From an uncultured bacterium (lineage in GTDB: Bacteria > Bacillota > Clostridia > Oscillospirales > Ruminococcaceae), in assembly GCA_905214265.1 (NCBI GenBank), contig CAJMLQ010000002.1, positions 1-64,000 of the forward strand: a stretch of DNA of 64,000 nt. Reading direction: 5' to 3'. Below, piece by piece: positions 8,784-17,228 of this stretch. A model generated the notes under the pieces. That model was not told where the DNA came from, did no database searches, and worked only from the letters and a program-made list of their open reading frames with translations. The position numbers were made by a program, and so were the translations under genes. Within the stretch, counting starts at the first letter, position 1; each line of letters opens with the position of its first letter.

Positions 8784-8965
8784 AATGTTTTAGAAATTCA
8801 AAAAGGGAAAGGCCTCACTCCCTTCAGTAGCACATACGGAATATAGAATTCGAACGGCGGTTTTGAAATAACAAGCAAAGTCGCCGCTTCCTTTTCAAAA
8901 AGCAAGAAAAGTCGAGAGAAAAAATGCGAAATGCGGTATAATTACTACTAAAGGGGTTGAAAGGG

Positions 8966-9850
8966 ATGAAGGAACAAACATTAGCCGTTCAGCGAATGCA
9001 GAATTGTATCGAAGAAAATCTGAGGGAAGGGATCAGCCTGTCCGATCTTGCTAAAGTATCCCTCTTTTCTCCATGGTATTCCTACCGGCTATTTCGGGAG
9101 TATCTGGACTTGACTCCCACAGAGTATATTCGTAAGCTGCGGCTATCCCATGCGGCTATTCGGTTGAGAGATGAGAACTGCCATATCATTGACGTTGCTT
9201 TTGATCTTGGCTTTGGCAGTGTAGATACATTTACGAGAGCATTTTTTCGGGAATACGGGGTAAATCCCAGCAATTATGCAAAAGCACCCATACCGCTTCC
9301 TCTTTTTGTCCCTTACGGTGCGAAATACAAAGAATTGAGAAAGGAGCAGATCAATATGACGAATACGCAAACCGTTTTTGTTCAGGTCATTCACAAGCCG
9401 GAGCGTTTGTGCATCATTAAGCGGGCTGTCTGCGCAGATGACTATTTTCCCTATTGCACAGAAGTCGGTTGTGAAGTGTGGGGAATACTTGTGAGCATGA
9501 AATCCCTCTGCGGTGAGCCGGTGTGCATGTGGCTTCCTGAAAAATACCGAAAGCCCAATACTTCCATTTATGTTCAGGGCGTGGAGGTGGAAACGGATTA
9601 TCTAGGAGTTATACCGGATGGCTTTGATGTGATCAAGCTGCCGGAAGCAGATTATTTGATGTTTCAGGGGCAGCCTTTCCGGGAAGAGGATTACTGCGAA
9701 GCAATTTTTGCAGTACAACACGCGATGGATGAATATGATCCTTCTGCCATCGGCTATAAGTGGGATAACGGCAATCCTCGTATCCAGTTGGAGCCCCGCG
9801 GAGAGCGAGGTTATATCGAGCTGCGGGCGGTAAGGAGGATTACAGAGTAA
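8966..9850 (+). CDS. AraC-family regulator with GyrI-like effector domain
   Basis: Transcription regulator, 294 aa. Residues 1-110 are an N-terminal AraC DNA-binding domain (two helix-turn-helix units ending in GVNPSNYAK). The rest is a GyrI/BmrR-like small-molecule-binding domain with GCEVWGILVSM and YLMFQGQPF. This order matches Rob/SoxS-like multidrug regulators of Bacillota. ATG 8966 has AAAGGGG 9 bp upstream; a TTG three codons earlier overlaps that site. A TATAAT at 8937-8942 without a good -35 may be its promoter. The broken ABC ATPase gene starts 5 bp downstream and was probably its target. Confidence 0.8.
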   Translation: MKEQTLAVQRMQNCIEENLREGISLSDLAKVSLFSPWYSYRLFREYLDLTPTEYIRKLRLSHAAIRLRDENCHIIDVAFDLGFGSVDTFTRAFFREYGVNPSNYAKAPIPLPLFVPYGAKYKELRKEQINMTNTQTVFVQVIHKPERLCIIKRAVCADDYFPYCTEVGCEVWGILVSMKSLCGEPVCMWLPEKYRKPNTSIYVQGVEVETDYLGVIPDGFDVIKLPEADYLMFQGQPFREEDYCEAIFAVQHAMDEYDPSAIGYKWDNGNPRIQLEPRGERGYIELRAVRRITE

Positions 9851-9855
9851 GAAAC

Positions 9856-10158
9856 GTGATTAAAACAAGCCGGCTTACAAAATCTTACAACGGCAAGATC
9901 GTTCTGAACAGTCTGGACTTATCCGTGAAAGCTGGAACAGCATTTGGCCTTTTAGGCGCCGACAAAACGGGAAAAAGCACAACAATTGCGTGTATATTGG
10001 GAACTGGAAGATTTGAAAGCGGCGAGGTCCCCCTGTTGGAGCAGAATCCGAAAAAGCAGCATCGAAGCCTTTTTTAGAAAATCGGCGTTCAGTTTCAGGA
10101 GGGAGATTATTATCGTTATATGCACGGGGTTGCCATTCGGTTTTTAAAATGGGAATAG
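9856..10158 (+). pseudogene. Broken ABC transporter ATPase (nonsense, truncated)
   Basis: The frame opens with GTG 9856 and reads as the first ~72 residues of a drug-exporter type ATPase, including a Walker A loop (GADKTGKST). It then meets TAG at 10075. Reading on gives KIGVQFQEGDYYRYMHG, the expected Q-loop continuation, so the stop is a nonsense change in a once intact gene. A second stop follows at 10156-10158. The ABC signature, Walker B and the partner permease are gone, so it cannot make a working ATPase. Confidence 0.75.
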
Positions 10159-10307
10159 AGTGAACCATTTGAAAATAAAAAAGAAAGGTTTTGAAGAACG
10201 TCCTCGCGTATGGTTTTATGGATGACAAATCTATAGGAGAAGGCTATGAAAAGACAAAACCATGACATCTGCTTTATAGCATTCTGCTGCATGGTTTTAT
10301 TTAGGAA

Positions 10308-10352
10308 GCGCAGAGCAGAACATCGGATTCGGTGTTCCGGCTCTGCGTTTTT
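10308..10352 (+). terminator. Intrinsic terminator after the broken ABC gene
   Basis: CGCAGAGC (10309-10316) pairs with GCTCTGCG (10340-10347), extended by partial pairing of AGAACA with TGTTCC, and is followed by five T. The remaining bases of 10159-10470 show no gene. Confidence 0.7.
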
Positions 10353-10470
10353 CCTACCTATAAAACTAACACATTCTCCTGCAAAATCCGCCTATCGGAA
10401 AGAAAGGATATTTTGTAGAATAATGAGAGAAAGATAAAAAGGCGTGCTTGTGTGCAGAAAGGAGCAAATG

Positions 10471-11028
10471 ATGAAAATAGCATATTTGGAGATTCCTAAT
10501 ACTAAAGAGGTTACAATGAGCCGATTTTACTATTTGTTGCTGATTTTTCTGACCGGTTGCCTGATCGGCTGGATATATGAAGAGATTTTTTACTGGTTTA
10601 CCGAGGGGCTTCTGCGGAATCGTGGAATCCTTTACGGACCATGGCTGCCTATCTATGGCATCGGCACTCTGGCCATTTATGCCATGAAACCGCTGAAAAA
10701 ACATCCGCTGCTGTTGTTTTTACTTTGCGTAGGTGCTACTGGTATAGTGGAGTACATCATTGGTTATATCGGTATCCGCTTTTTTGGAATGCGGCTTTGG
10801 GATTACAGGGGGTTGTTTCTGAATATTGATGGGATCATCTGTTTTCGAAGCGTGATGAGCTTTGGTATCATGGGTATAGCGTTTCATTATTTGATAGAGC
10901 CTATGGCAGAGAAGCTGTATCTCAGAGTCTCAACAAAAGTCATTCGGCCCACCTGCCTTGTTCTGGCTGCGTTGTTTATCACAGACTGTATCTTGAGTTT
11001 CCTTTTCCGGACGCCGATCACATACTGA
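10471..11028 (+). CDS. Putative ABC-transporter-like integral membrane protein (PF06541/CmpB type)
   Basis: Polytopic membrane protein, 185 aa, with about five hydrophobic segments. LIGWIYEEIFYWFTEG, NRGILYGPWLPIYGIGTL and WDYRGLFLNIDGIIC are signatures of the 'putative ABC transporter permease' family PF06541, whose real function is not established. ATG 10471 has AAAGGAG 6 bp upstream; the GTG at 10444 precedes that site. It is the first of a same-strand run with three further genes, but no ATPase partner is adjacent. Confidence 0.75.
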   Translation: MKIAYLEIPNTKEVTMSRFYYLLLIFLTGCLIGWIYEEIFYWFTEGLLRNRGILYGPWLPIYGIGTLAIYAMKPLKKHPLLLFLLCVGATGIVEYIIGYIGIRFFGMRLWDYRGLFLNIDGIICFRSVMSFGIMGIAFHYLIEPMAEKLYLRVSTKVIRPTCLVLAALFITDCILSFLFRTPITY

Positions 11029-11048
11029 TACATAGAAGGAGCAATCGA

Positions 11049-12275
11049 ATGAACCCAAAGAAATCAAGAGCCATCCCTGTCAAAATTATTACGGCGCTGG
11101 CAATCATAGCCGCCATTCTGCTGACCATCTTCCTTATCGGCCGCTATGGCTGGAAGTTGGGTGGCTTTCGCGCTTGCCAGAGCGCAGCAATTGAAAATGT
11201 GGAAGTGACCGATAGACAGGTTACCATCACTGGATATTATCCCGGCTTTTTTTCGGAAGGTTTTCTTGGCTATCACGCGGAGGAAACCGATGGAAAGCTC
11301 TATGTTGGATTCAAGTTCAGCGCGGTATTCGGCATCTTTGAGACAGGAGATTTCGACGTCACGATCCCTGTGAAGGGTGAGATTAATGAAGTCATTGTCA
11401 AGACCCACATGAGTGAATACCCCATTTGGAATGCGGAAGATGGCGCTGTTCTGCAGTCGGAGCGTTACGGCGTCTATGTCAAATTGGAAACGAATGATGC
11501 CTATTCGCTCTCGATGTCCTATACCGGTGAAAGCCATAACATAGTGCGTTCAGCCAACGTTGTTCTGGAAAGCGGCGTGTACCTGTTTGTGGAAAACGAC
11601 ATCGCCTTTGCCTCCAAGAAGACAGGAAAACCAATTCCGTTTACGCTGGTCGTGACGAAAAACGATGGCTCTGTCTTCGCATCCGGCACATTTGTGTATG
11701 ATTACAATGAGACTGCGGAAAAAATGTATCTGACTGTCACCGCAGATGGGCAGATCTTTGACGACACTGCCGGTCGTGTCCCATCCCCTGCGGAAAAGCC
11801 GACCATGCTGGAGGCCTACGCCACCGTGATCGGCGAATACTATACGACTCTGGAAGAGGAATGGGATGCTGCAGCGGTGATGGAGGCCGGACTGAACTAC
11901 CTGGTGGCAGACAGCTTCTTTGATACCCCCTTGGAGGATATTGGCTATGCAGTTACCGACCTGGATGGGGACGGCATGGACGAACTGGCCATCGGTCCCA
12001 TGGCAGGGGACGAATTTTTTGGAAAGATGGTTTTTTCCTTATACACGCTTGCCAGCGACGGCGTACCGCAGCTTTTGTTCAACAGTACGGAGCGCAACCG
12101 TTATTATTATGCAGGTGGATCCAATTTTGCCAATCTTGGCTCCTCCGACTGGAACGAGAGCTTTGTCACAACACGGAAGCTGGAGGACAGGAAACTGATC
12201 GATGTGACGTATACCACTGACCCTGTGGATTATGTTCAGATGGAACTAACGCCATTTTCCCAATGGGTTGAATAA
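11049..12275 (+). CDS. Membrane-anchored secreted protein with a calcium-loop-like motif, function unknown
   Basis: Protein of 408 aa with one N-terminal membrane anchor (about residues 11-33, VKIITALAIIAAILLTIFLI) and a large outside part. Most of it is beta-rich and unrecognised. Near residue 305, YAVTDLDGDGMDELAIG is a D-x-D-x-D-G calcium loop of the FG-GAP/dockerin-like kind, seen in secreted proteins of gut Clostridia. It begins 20 bp after the upstream membrane protein with GAAGGAG as ribosome site and is followed 14 bp later by a small membrane protein. I do not recognise a function. Confidence 0.6.
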   Translation: MNPKKSRAIPVKIITALAIIAAILLTIFLIGRYGWKLGGFRACQSAAIENVEVTDRQVTITGYYPGFFSEGFLGYHAEETDGKLYVGFKFSAVFGIFETGDFDVTIPVKGEINEVIVKTHMSEYPIWNAEDGAVLQSERYGVYVKLETNDAYSLSMSYTGESHNIVRSANVVLESGVYLFVENDIAFASKKTGKPIPFTLVVTKNDGSVFASGTFVYDYNETAEKMYLTVTADGQIFDDTAGRVPSPAEKPTMLEAYATVIGEYYTTLEEEWDAAAVMEAGLNYLVADSFFDTPLEDIGYAVTDLDGDGMDELAIGPMAGDEFFGKMVFSLYTLASDGVPQLLFNSTERNRYYYAGGSNFANLGSSDWNESFVTTRKLEDRKLIDVTYTTDPVDYVQMELTPFSQWVE

Positions 12276-12289
12276 GGAGAACAAATCGT

Positions 12290-12499
12290 ATGAAAAAAGA
12301 TATACACCGCACATCCCGGTTGTTGGCCTGTGCAGGAGCCTTGATGATCGTTTCCGGTATCCTGATGGCAGTGTGTGCAAAGCTCGCATATGGCGGGATC
12401 CTCTGGGCGGCGGCGTCCTGTATGTTCTTTGCGGCATACCATTTCAGACTGGCGGAGAACAAAAAGAAGGAATCGGACGATGAACAGGAGACTTTATAA
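12290..12499 (+). CDS. Small membrane protein (69 aa)
   Basis: Short protein with two hydrophobic segments (about 9-27 and 32-50) and a charged tail, KKKESDDEQETL. AAGGAGA lies 10 bp before ATG 12290, a convincing ribosome site. Its stop overlaps the start of the broken PspC gene, so the two were probably coupled. The function is unknown. Confidence 0.55.
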   Translation: MKKDIHRTSRLLACAGALMIVSGILMAVCAKLAYGGILWAAASCMFFAAYHFRLAENKKKESDDEQETL

Positions 12500-12687
12500 A
12501 TCTAACGAAAATAAGAGGGCGGCGGCGTCTGCGGCGGCATCACGGAGTATTCCGTATAGATTCCCACACTGGTATAGTTGGGCTGGGTGTGTTCTGCGCC
12601 ATGGGAGACAGAGAATTTATTGCATACATCGTCGCTGCTATCATTATTCCTCGCAGGCCGCCGTATGGATGTATCAAAGGAGAATAG
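12480..12687 (+). pseudogene. Decayed PspC-domain protein gene
   Basis: Pieces of a PspC (phage-shock protein C-like) domain can be read in successive frames. They are MNRRLYKSNENK from ATG 12480, then GGGVCGGITEYSV ending at a stop, then GLGVFCAMGDREFIAYIVAA with IIIPRRP up to TAG 12685. Intact PspC proteins read RLYKS..R.iaGVCGGiAEYf..DPTLvRl...GiiaYiiaaiiiPe, so the order and content match with at least two frameshifts. It lies between the small membrane protein and the ABC exporter ATPase. Confidence 0.7.
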
Positions 12688-12691
12688 GGTT

Positions 12692-13606
12692 ATGAATAAT
12701 ATAATTGAAATCGATCATCTGAGTAAACGCTTCGGCGAGGTACAGGCGGTACAGAATTTGAGTTTCCGTGTGAAAGAGGGCGAACTTTTCGCTTTTTTGG
12801 GCATCAACGGCGCAGGAAAATCCACTACAATCAACATTATGTGCGGGCAGCTTGCCAAGGATGCGGGTACTGTTCATATCGGCGGTATCGATCTGGACCA
12901 AGATGCCGACGGCATAAAGCGCAGCCTCGGCGTAGTGTTCCAGAGCTCTGTGCTGGATAAAGACCTCTCGGTACGAGACAATCTGGAGAACCGGGCGGCG
13001 CTGTACGGTATCTACGGAAGGCCTTTCAAAGAGAGACTGGCGGAGCTGGCAGAGCTGTTGGAATTTGAGGATTTGCTGAAACGTACTGTGGGCAAGCTTT
13101 CCGGCGGTCAGCGGCGCAGAATCGACATTGCCCGGGCGCTGCTCCATAAACCACAGGTCCTAATTTTGGATGAACCGACCACAGGCCTGGACCCCCAAAC
13201 CAGAACTACCCTCTGGAGGGTGATCGAAGATCTGCGAAGGGATGAAGGCATGACAGTGTTTCTGACTACCCACTATATGGAGGAGGCTGCCGACGCGGAT
13301 TATGTGGTGATTCTGGATAGTGGCAAGATTGCCGCCGAGGGTACGCCCTTGACCCTGAAAAACGCCTATACCGGAGATTTTATCACCTTCTACGGTGCGG
13401 AGGAAGCACAGGTTAAGCAGCTGGGTGTGCCGTATGAGCCGCTTCGGAACGCTTATCGAGTATCCGTACCCAATACCGCCGCTGCTACGGAAATGATTCT
13501 GAAATATCCTGAGATTTTCCGAGACTATGAAATTATCAAAGGAAAAATGGATGATGTGTTCCTGGCGGTGACAGGTAAAAAGCTTGTGGGAGGAACAGAA
13601 AAATGA
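12692..13606 (+). CDS. ABC exporter ATP-binding protein, drug-resistance type
   Basis: ATPase subunit, 304 aa. Walker A GINGAGKST (38-46), signature LSGGQRRRID, Walker B VLILDEPTTGLDP and H-loop TTHYMEEA are all intact. The C-terminal ~80 residues are the usual extension of DrrA/CcmA-like exporters. ATG 12692 follows AAAGGAG 11 bp upstream; the in-frame extension to 12578 runs through the PspC remnant. It overlaps the permease gene by 4 bp (ATGA), so the pair forms one exporter. The cargo is unknown; drugs, peptides or lipids are the usual options. Confidence 0.88.
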   Translation: MNNIIEIDHLSKRFGEVQAVQNLSFRVKEGELFAFLGINGAGKSTTINIMCGQLAKDAGTVHIGGIDLDQDADGIKRSLGVVFQSSVLDKDLSVRDNLENRAALYGIYGRPFKERLAELAELLEFEDLLKRTVGKLSGGQRRRIDIARALLHKPQVLILDEPTTGLDPQTRTTLWRVIEDLRRDEGMTVFLTTHYMEEAADADYVVILDSGKIAAEGTPLTLKNAYTGDFITFYGAEEAQVKQLGVPYEPLRNAYRVSVPNTAAATEMILKYPEIFRDYEIIKGKMDDVFLAVTGKKLVGGTEK

Positions 13607-14508
13607 CAGGACTTGCTTCGCTGGTTAAACGTAATACAAAATTGTATTTTAAAGACAAGGGGATGTTTTTCACTTCGCTGATCACACCGTTGATCCTGCT
13701 GGTTCTGTACGGCACCTTCCTGAGCAATGTTTATGACGAAACCTTCCGCAGCGCCCTAGAGGCGGCAGGCGCGACGGCTTCAGACCGGCTGATTGGCGGC
13801 TGTGTGGGCGGCGAGCTGGTTTCCTCTCTGCTGGCGGTGAGCTGCGTGACGGTGGCATTCTGCTCCAATCTCTTGATGGTACAGGACAAGATCACCGGGG
13901 CACGGCGGGATCTGACCATCGCCCCGGTCAAATTCAGCACATTGGCACTGGGCTATTATCTGTCGACTCTGTTGTCCACCCTACTGATCTGCTTTGTGGC
14001 AACGGGGATCTGCCTTGGGTATCTGGCTTATGTGGGATGGTTCCTCACCGTCGGGGATGTGGTAAGTCTGCTTTTGGATGTGATTTTGCTGGTGCTGTTC
14101 GGCACGGCTCTGTCCTCCTGTGTCAATTTTCCATTGTCCACTCAGGGGCAGGCTTCGGCGGTAGGCACCATCGTCAGCGCGGGCTATGGCTTTGTATGCG
14201 GGGCCTACATGCCCATCTCCCAGTTTTCAGAGGGCCTGCAGAAAGTCATCTCCTTCCTGCCGGGCACTTACGGAACCAGTCTGCTGCGCAACCATGCCCT
14301 GCGGGGCGTCTTTGAGGAAATGGGCAATCAGGGCTTTCCAACCGAAGTGGTGGAGGCCATCCGCGACAGTGTGGATTGCAATCTGTATTTCTTTGGAGGC
14401 AAGGTGGAACTGAGGCATATGTATCTCGTCCTCATTTTCTCCATTGTGATCGCGATCGCCCTGTATATCGTGATGAATGTGCTGCTGCTGGGCAGAAAAC
14501 AGAAATAA
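13603..14508 (+). CDS. ABC-2 type exporter permease
   Basis: Membrane subunit of the exporter, 301 aa, with six hydrophobic segments. TMs begin at about 22, 65, 105, 140, 180 and 270, with an outside loop after the first. GARRDLTIAPVKFSTLALGY is the cytoplasmic coupling region and YMPISQFSEGLQKVISFLPG is typical of ABC2_membrane proteins. It starts inside the ATPase stop codon. A 10-bp hairpin with no T tract follows 40 bp downstream. Confidence 0.85.
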   Translation: MTGLASLVKRNTKLYFKDKGMFFTSLITPLILLVLYGTFLSNVYDETFRSALEAAGATASDRLIGGCVGGELVSSLLAVSCVTVAFCSNLLMVQDKITGARRDLTIAPVKFSTLALGYYLSTLLSTLLICFVATGICLGYLAYVGWFLTVGDVVSLLLDVILLVLFGTALSSCVNFPLSTQGQASAVGTIVSAGYGFVCGAYMPISQFSEGLQKVISFLPGTYGTSLLRNHALRGVFEEMGNQGFPTEVVEAIRDSVDCNLYFFGGKVELRHMYLVLIFSIVIAIALYIVMNVLLLGRKQK

Positions 14509-14550
14509 AGAAGCGGAGAATCTGAAAAGTCTCTTCAAGGTGTTCTGAGT

Positions 14551-14587
14551 CCACTCAAAGATGGCTATGATCCGGTCCTTTGAGTGG
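14551..14587. repeat. 10-bp inverted repeat after the ABC exporter
   Basis: CCACTCAAAG (14551-14560) and CTTTGAGTGG (14578-14587) form a perfect stem with a 17-base loop. There is no T run, so it is at best a weak terminator or an mRNA 3' stabiliser. Confidence 0.5.
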
Positions 14588-14606
14588 GGAAAACTCACGG
14601 TAATTG

Positions 14607-14804
14607 GCTGTTGCGCGATATTATCTAGTACTCGGCGGCATCGTGATCGGCACCAACTAGGAGGCGCAGCTATCTCTAACCCTGACGGGCAGCTTGAACC
14701 GGATGATGGACGTGCTGCCTCTGCAACGATATATTTATGATCAAATGGCTGTCAGGAATGGTGTGAAGAAAGCGTTCAGGCGTACAAAACGGAAAAGCAG
14801 TATC
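14607..14804 (+). pseudogene. Remnant of an unidentified protein gene
   Basis: One frame reads AVARYYLVLGGIVIGTN, meets TAG at 14658, and continues EAQLSLTLTGSLNRMMDVLP and on to a stop near 14804. The hydrophobic start looks like real membrane protein sequence broken by a nonsense codon, but I cannot name a family. There is no ribosome site. Confidence 0.25.
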
Positions 14805-14883
14805 CATTAAAGAAATTTGTTTCAGCTACCTGCCCTTTATTGCAGCTGTCAAATACCGTCGATTTGTCTCCTTGCATACATAT

Positions 14884-15068
14884 ATGAACAAGCTGACAGG
14901 CGGGGTCATTTTTCTTGTTCTTTTTCTGCTTACTACGGAGTATGCGGCTTTTTATGCCGGGTAACCTATGCGGTCGCGGCTATTGCTGCTTTGAAGGAAC
15001 TGGTGATTCCCCTTCAAAGACAAACCTATGACGCAAACACCAAATCGATCTTTCAGAAGGAGTATTGA
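14884..15068 (+). pseudogene. Frameshifted small membrane protein gene
   Basis: From ATG 14884 the sequence reads MNKLTGGVIFLVLFLLTTEY and then stops at 14962. In the next frame it continues VTYAVAAIAALKELVIPLQR, then QTYDANTKSIFQKEY, to TGA 15066. Joining the two frames near 14945-14962 gives a plausible ~61-residue, two-helix membrane protein. Its end overlaps the ribosome site of the next gene. Confidence 0.4.
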
Positions 15069-15069
15069 G

Positions 15070-15993
15070 ATGAGCAAATCACGGTTTCTGCCCATAAGAC
15101 GGGCGCTTATTTTTTGGACGCTGTTTATCGGTATCGGTGCGGTGTGCGGCGCGGTGGGAATGCTGGCCGATCCCACCGGCAAGCTTTTGGGAATGGATGC
15201 CATGCTGCCGTATTTTCAAAAACTTCCTTTGGCGGATATTCTTTACCGAAACTATTTATTTCCAGGCTTTGCCCTACTCGTCGTCAACGGTCTGACCAAT
15301 CTGACGGCAGCGGGCTTGCTGTTGGCGCGAAAGAGGCTCGGAGTCATTCTGGGCGGCGTATTCGGCGTTACCCTGATGCTGTGGATCTGTATCCAGTTTT
15401 ACATCTTTCCGCTGAATTTTATGTCTACTATTTACTTCCTTTTCGGCCTTTTGCAGGCAATCACCGGGTATATGGCGTGGGTATTTGAAAAACAGGAGCA
15501 ATTCTCCGTCTCAGAGGCGGATTATTCCGGAATCGGAACCAATCCCAAACGGTTGGTGGTGTATTTTTCCCGGATGGGCTATACGAAAAAGTCGGCGCTT
15601 GAGGAGGCCAGCCGAACCGGAGCTTATCTGTATGAGATCAAGTCTACCGAGCGGACGGCGGGAACGCTGGGCTTCTGGTGGTGCGGTCGATACGGAATGC
15701 ACCGCTGGCCGATGCCCATTGAGCAGATTGACATCGACCTGACCCGTTTTGAACATGTTACAATTTGTTCTCCCATCTGGATATTTCACCTCGCGGCACC
15801 AGTCAGAGCCTTTTGTCGGCAGGCAAGCGGAAAAATAGGAGCGGCCGATTACATTCTGGTACATCATCAAAAGAATCCATACTGGAATGCCGCCAAAGAA
15901 ATGGATCGACTTTTGAATTTGAAAAACAGCCCGGTTGTCAGTGTTTGCTGCCGCAGCGGAAAATATCTAAGCAAAATGGAGAAAACTCGATGA
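15070..15993 (+). CDS. Membrane protein fused to a flavodoxin-like domain
   Basis: Protein of 307 aa. Residues 1-140 hold four hydrophobic segments. From about 157, PKRLVVYFSRMGYTKKSALE starts a flavodoxin-like fold: the Y-F-S-R-x-G-Y-T loop is the usual FMN-phosphate site, and TICSPIWIFHLAAPVRAF matches the second FMN loop. This suggests a membrane-tethered electron carrier or quinone-linked flavoprotein. The C-terminus is short after SVCCRSGKYLS, and the neighbouring frame continues with basic residues, so the end may be altered by a frameshift. AAGGAG lies 7 bp before ATG 15070. Confidence 0.65.
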   Translation: MSKSRFLPIRRALIFWTLFIGIGAVCGAVGMLADPTGKLLGMDAMLPYFQKLPLADILYRNYLFPGFALLVVNGLTNLTAAGLLLARKRLGVILGGVFGVTLMLWICIQFYIFPLNFMSTIYFLFGLLQAITGYMAWVFEKQEQFSVSEADYSGIGTNPKRLVVYFSRMGYTKKSALEEASRTGAYLYEIKSTERTAGTLGFWWCGRYGMHRWPMPIEQIDIDLTRFEHVTICSPIWIFHLAAPVRAFCRQASGKIGAADYILVHHQKNPYWNAAKEMDRLLNLKNSPVVSVCCRSGKYLSKMEKTR

Positions 15994-16055
15994 GAACGCC
16001 ATATTTGAAATGGTGCAAGCGGAAAAAACGGCGGTGAAACGGAACCCTAAACAGC

Positions 16056-16100
16056 AAAAATGCCCGAATTCCTGCAGAATTACAGGAGCCGGGCATTTTT
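16056..16100. terminator. Bidirectional intrinsic terminator
   Basis: AAAATGCCCG (16057-16066) and CGGGCATTTT (16090-16099) form the stem, with CTCCTGTAATT-type pairing (TCCTG/CAGGA) inside. A runs on the left and T runs on the right make it work for both converging genes. Confidence 0.8.
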
Positions 16101-16229
16101 GTTGGGAAAAAGGTAATGTGTGTTGCTACCTATAATATATCATGCGCCTTCATCCGAATTTGTCGAATTGTGTCGGATGAAAAAATCTTTTGGGCCGGTG
16201 CCTGCCTCTTGCGGGAAACTGCATACTTT

Positions 16230-17228
16230 CTATCGTTCTTTCCTCTGCTGGATCCGGTAGTCATTGGGGGTCAATCCGGTCAATTTGCGGAATGTGCGGA
16301 AAAAGGTGCTGCTGTTGGTGTAGCCCACAGCCACAGAGATGTCCTGCGCCGTCAGTTTGGACTCGGCCAGCAGCTGCTTGGCGTGTTCAATGCGGCAGAT
16401 ATTCAACAGATTGGAAAAACTCTGGTGTACTTCGTCGCTGAAAATATGGGAGAGGTAGTAGTAGGATACATGGAATGCGGCCGCCACGGTATTCAGCGAC
16501 AGGTTTGGATCCGCATAATGCTGGTGGATGTATTGAATGATGGCGCTGATAACATGTTCGTTTTTGCTCTTTTTGGGCTGGCTGCACAGGTCCGCGACAG
16601 ATTGGTAGAATTGCAGTACGAATTGGAAACAGTGTTCGTTGGAATCCGCGCAGGAAAGCACGGATTCCAGGTGCTGAAGGGGCCTCTTGTCCGGGGTGTT
16701 GAGGGTATAATACACGTGACACGCCGTGGCGGTCATGCTGTGCAGCAGGCAGAAAAGCATGGGAACGGGCAGGGAACGGTTCTCCTCGTACAGCTCTTTC
16801 AGCAGGCGCTCGCAGCCCGGATAATCGCCGTTGCAGAGGGTGTTGAGGATCTCCAGTTCCCGGTCCACCGGGTAGAAGACCGGTTGCTGGCCATTTGCTC
16901 CATCTTCCTGAGTTTGGCCGGGAAGAAGCTCTGTGGTGTAACGCAGGGCCTCCCGAAAACAATGATGCAGGCCCTGGAGGGAGTCGCAGGGGGAGCTGAC
17001 ATTGACCTGCATTTCCGGCACCGCCGCCTGCAGCTCCTCCAGACTATGGCAGATCCGTTCAATTGCGGGGTCCTGTGGACTGTCATTTACGATCAGCGCG
17101 CAGTAGCGAGTGATCGGAAAAGGACAAAGGGTGGAGCCGTCAAATTCTAGCTGTTCCGCCGGGCAGCCATACACGACGATCACGTAAAAACGCGGCTGCG
17201 TGAATTCCAGGTTATATTCGTTGAGCAA
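16230..17228 (-). CDS. C-terminal part of a split membrane AraC-type regulator (importer B)
   Basis: This 332-aa frame is the DNA-binding half of the gene whose first half lies at 17180-18376. It carries a central ~200-residue domain and a C-terminal AraC domain (about 235-328) ending in GLTPNDYRIQQ. It has no ribosome site of its own. The upstream frame's end (SGFDEK) joins to this frame (KLQILLNEYNLEFTQPRFY) if one base is inserted in the six-A run at 17239-17244 on the minus strand. The intact paralogue at 42453-44582 has both halves in one protein. It is either a real frameshift or a homopolymer assembly error. Confidence 0.8.
   Translation of the reverse strand: MLNEYNLEFTQPRFYVIVVYGCPAEQLEFDGSTLCPFPITRYCALIVNDSPQDPAIERICHSLEELQAAVPEMQVNVSSPCDSLQGLHHCFREALRYTTELLPGQTQEDGANGQQPVFYPVDRELEILNTLCNGDYPGCERLLKELYEENRSLPVPMLFCLLHSMTATACHVYYTLNTPDKRPLQHLESVLSCADSNEHCFQFVLQFYQSVADLCSQPKKSKNEHVISAIIQYIHQHYADPNLSLNTVAAAFHVSYYYLSHIFSDEVHQSFSNLLNICRIEHAKQLLAESKLTAQDISVAVGYTNSSTFFRTFRKLTGLTPNDYRIQQRKER

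Noticed and set aside
8830..8900. Possible hairpin CGGCG...CGCCG before the AraC-GyrI gene
   Set aside because: A 5-bp stem with a long loop is within chance for this region.
16116..17150. Long plus-strand frame opposite the AraC half gene (and similar long antisense frames at 26945-27886, 34277-35980, 46970-48301, 61652-62719)
   Set aside because: These are shadows of well-supported genes on the other strand; they lack ribosome sites and domain matches.
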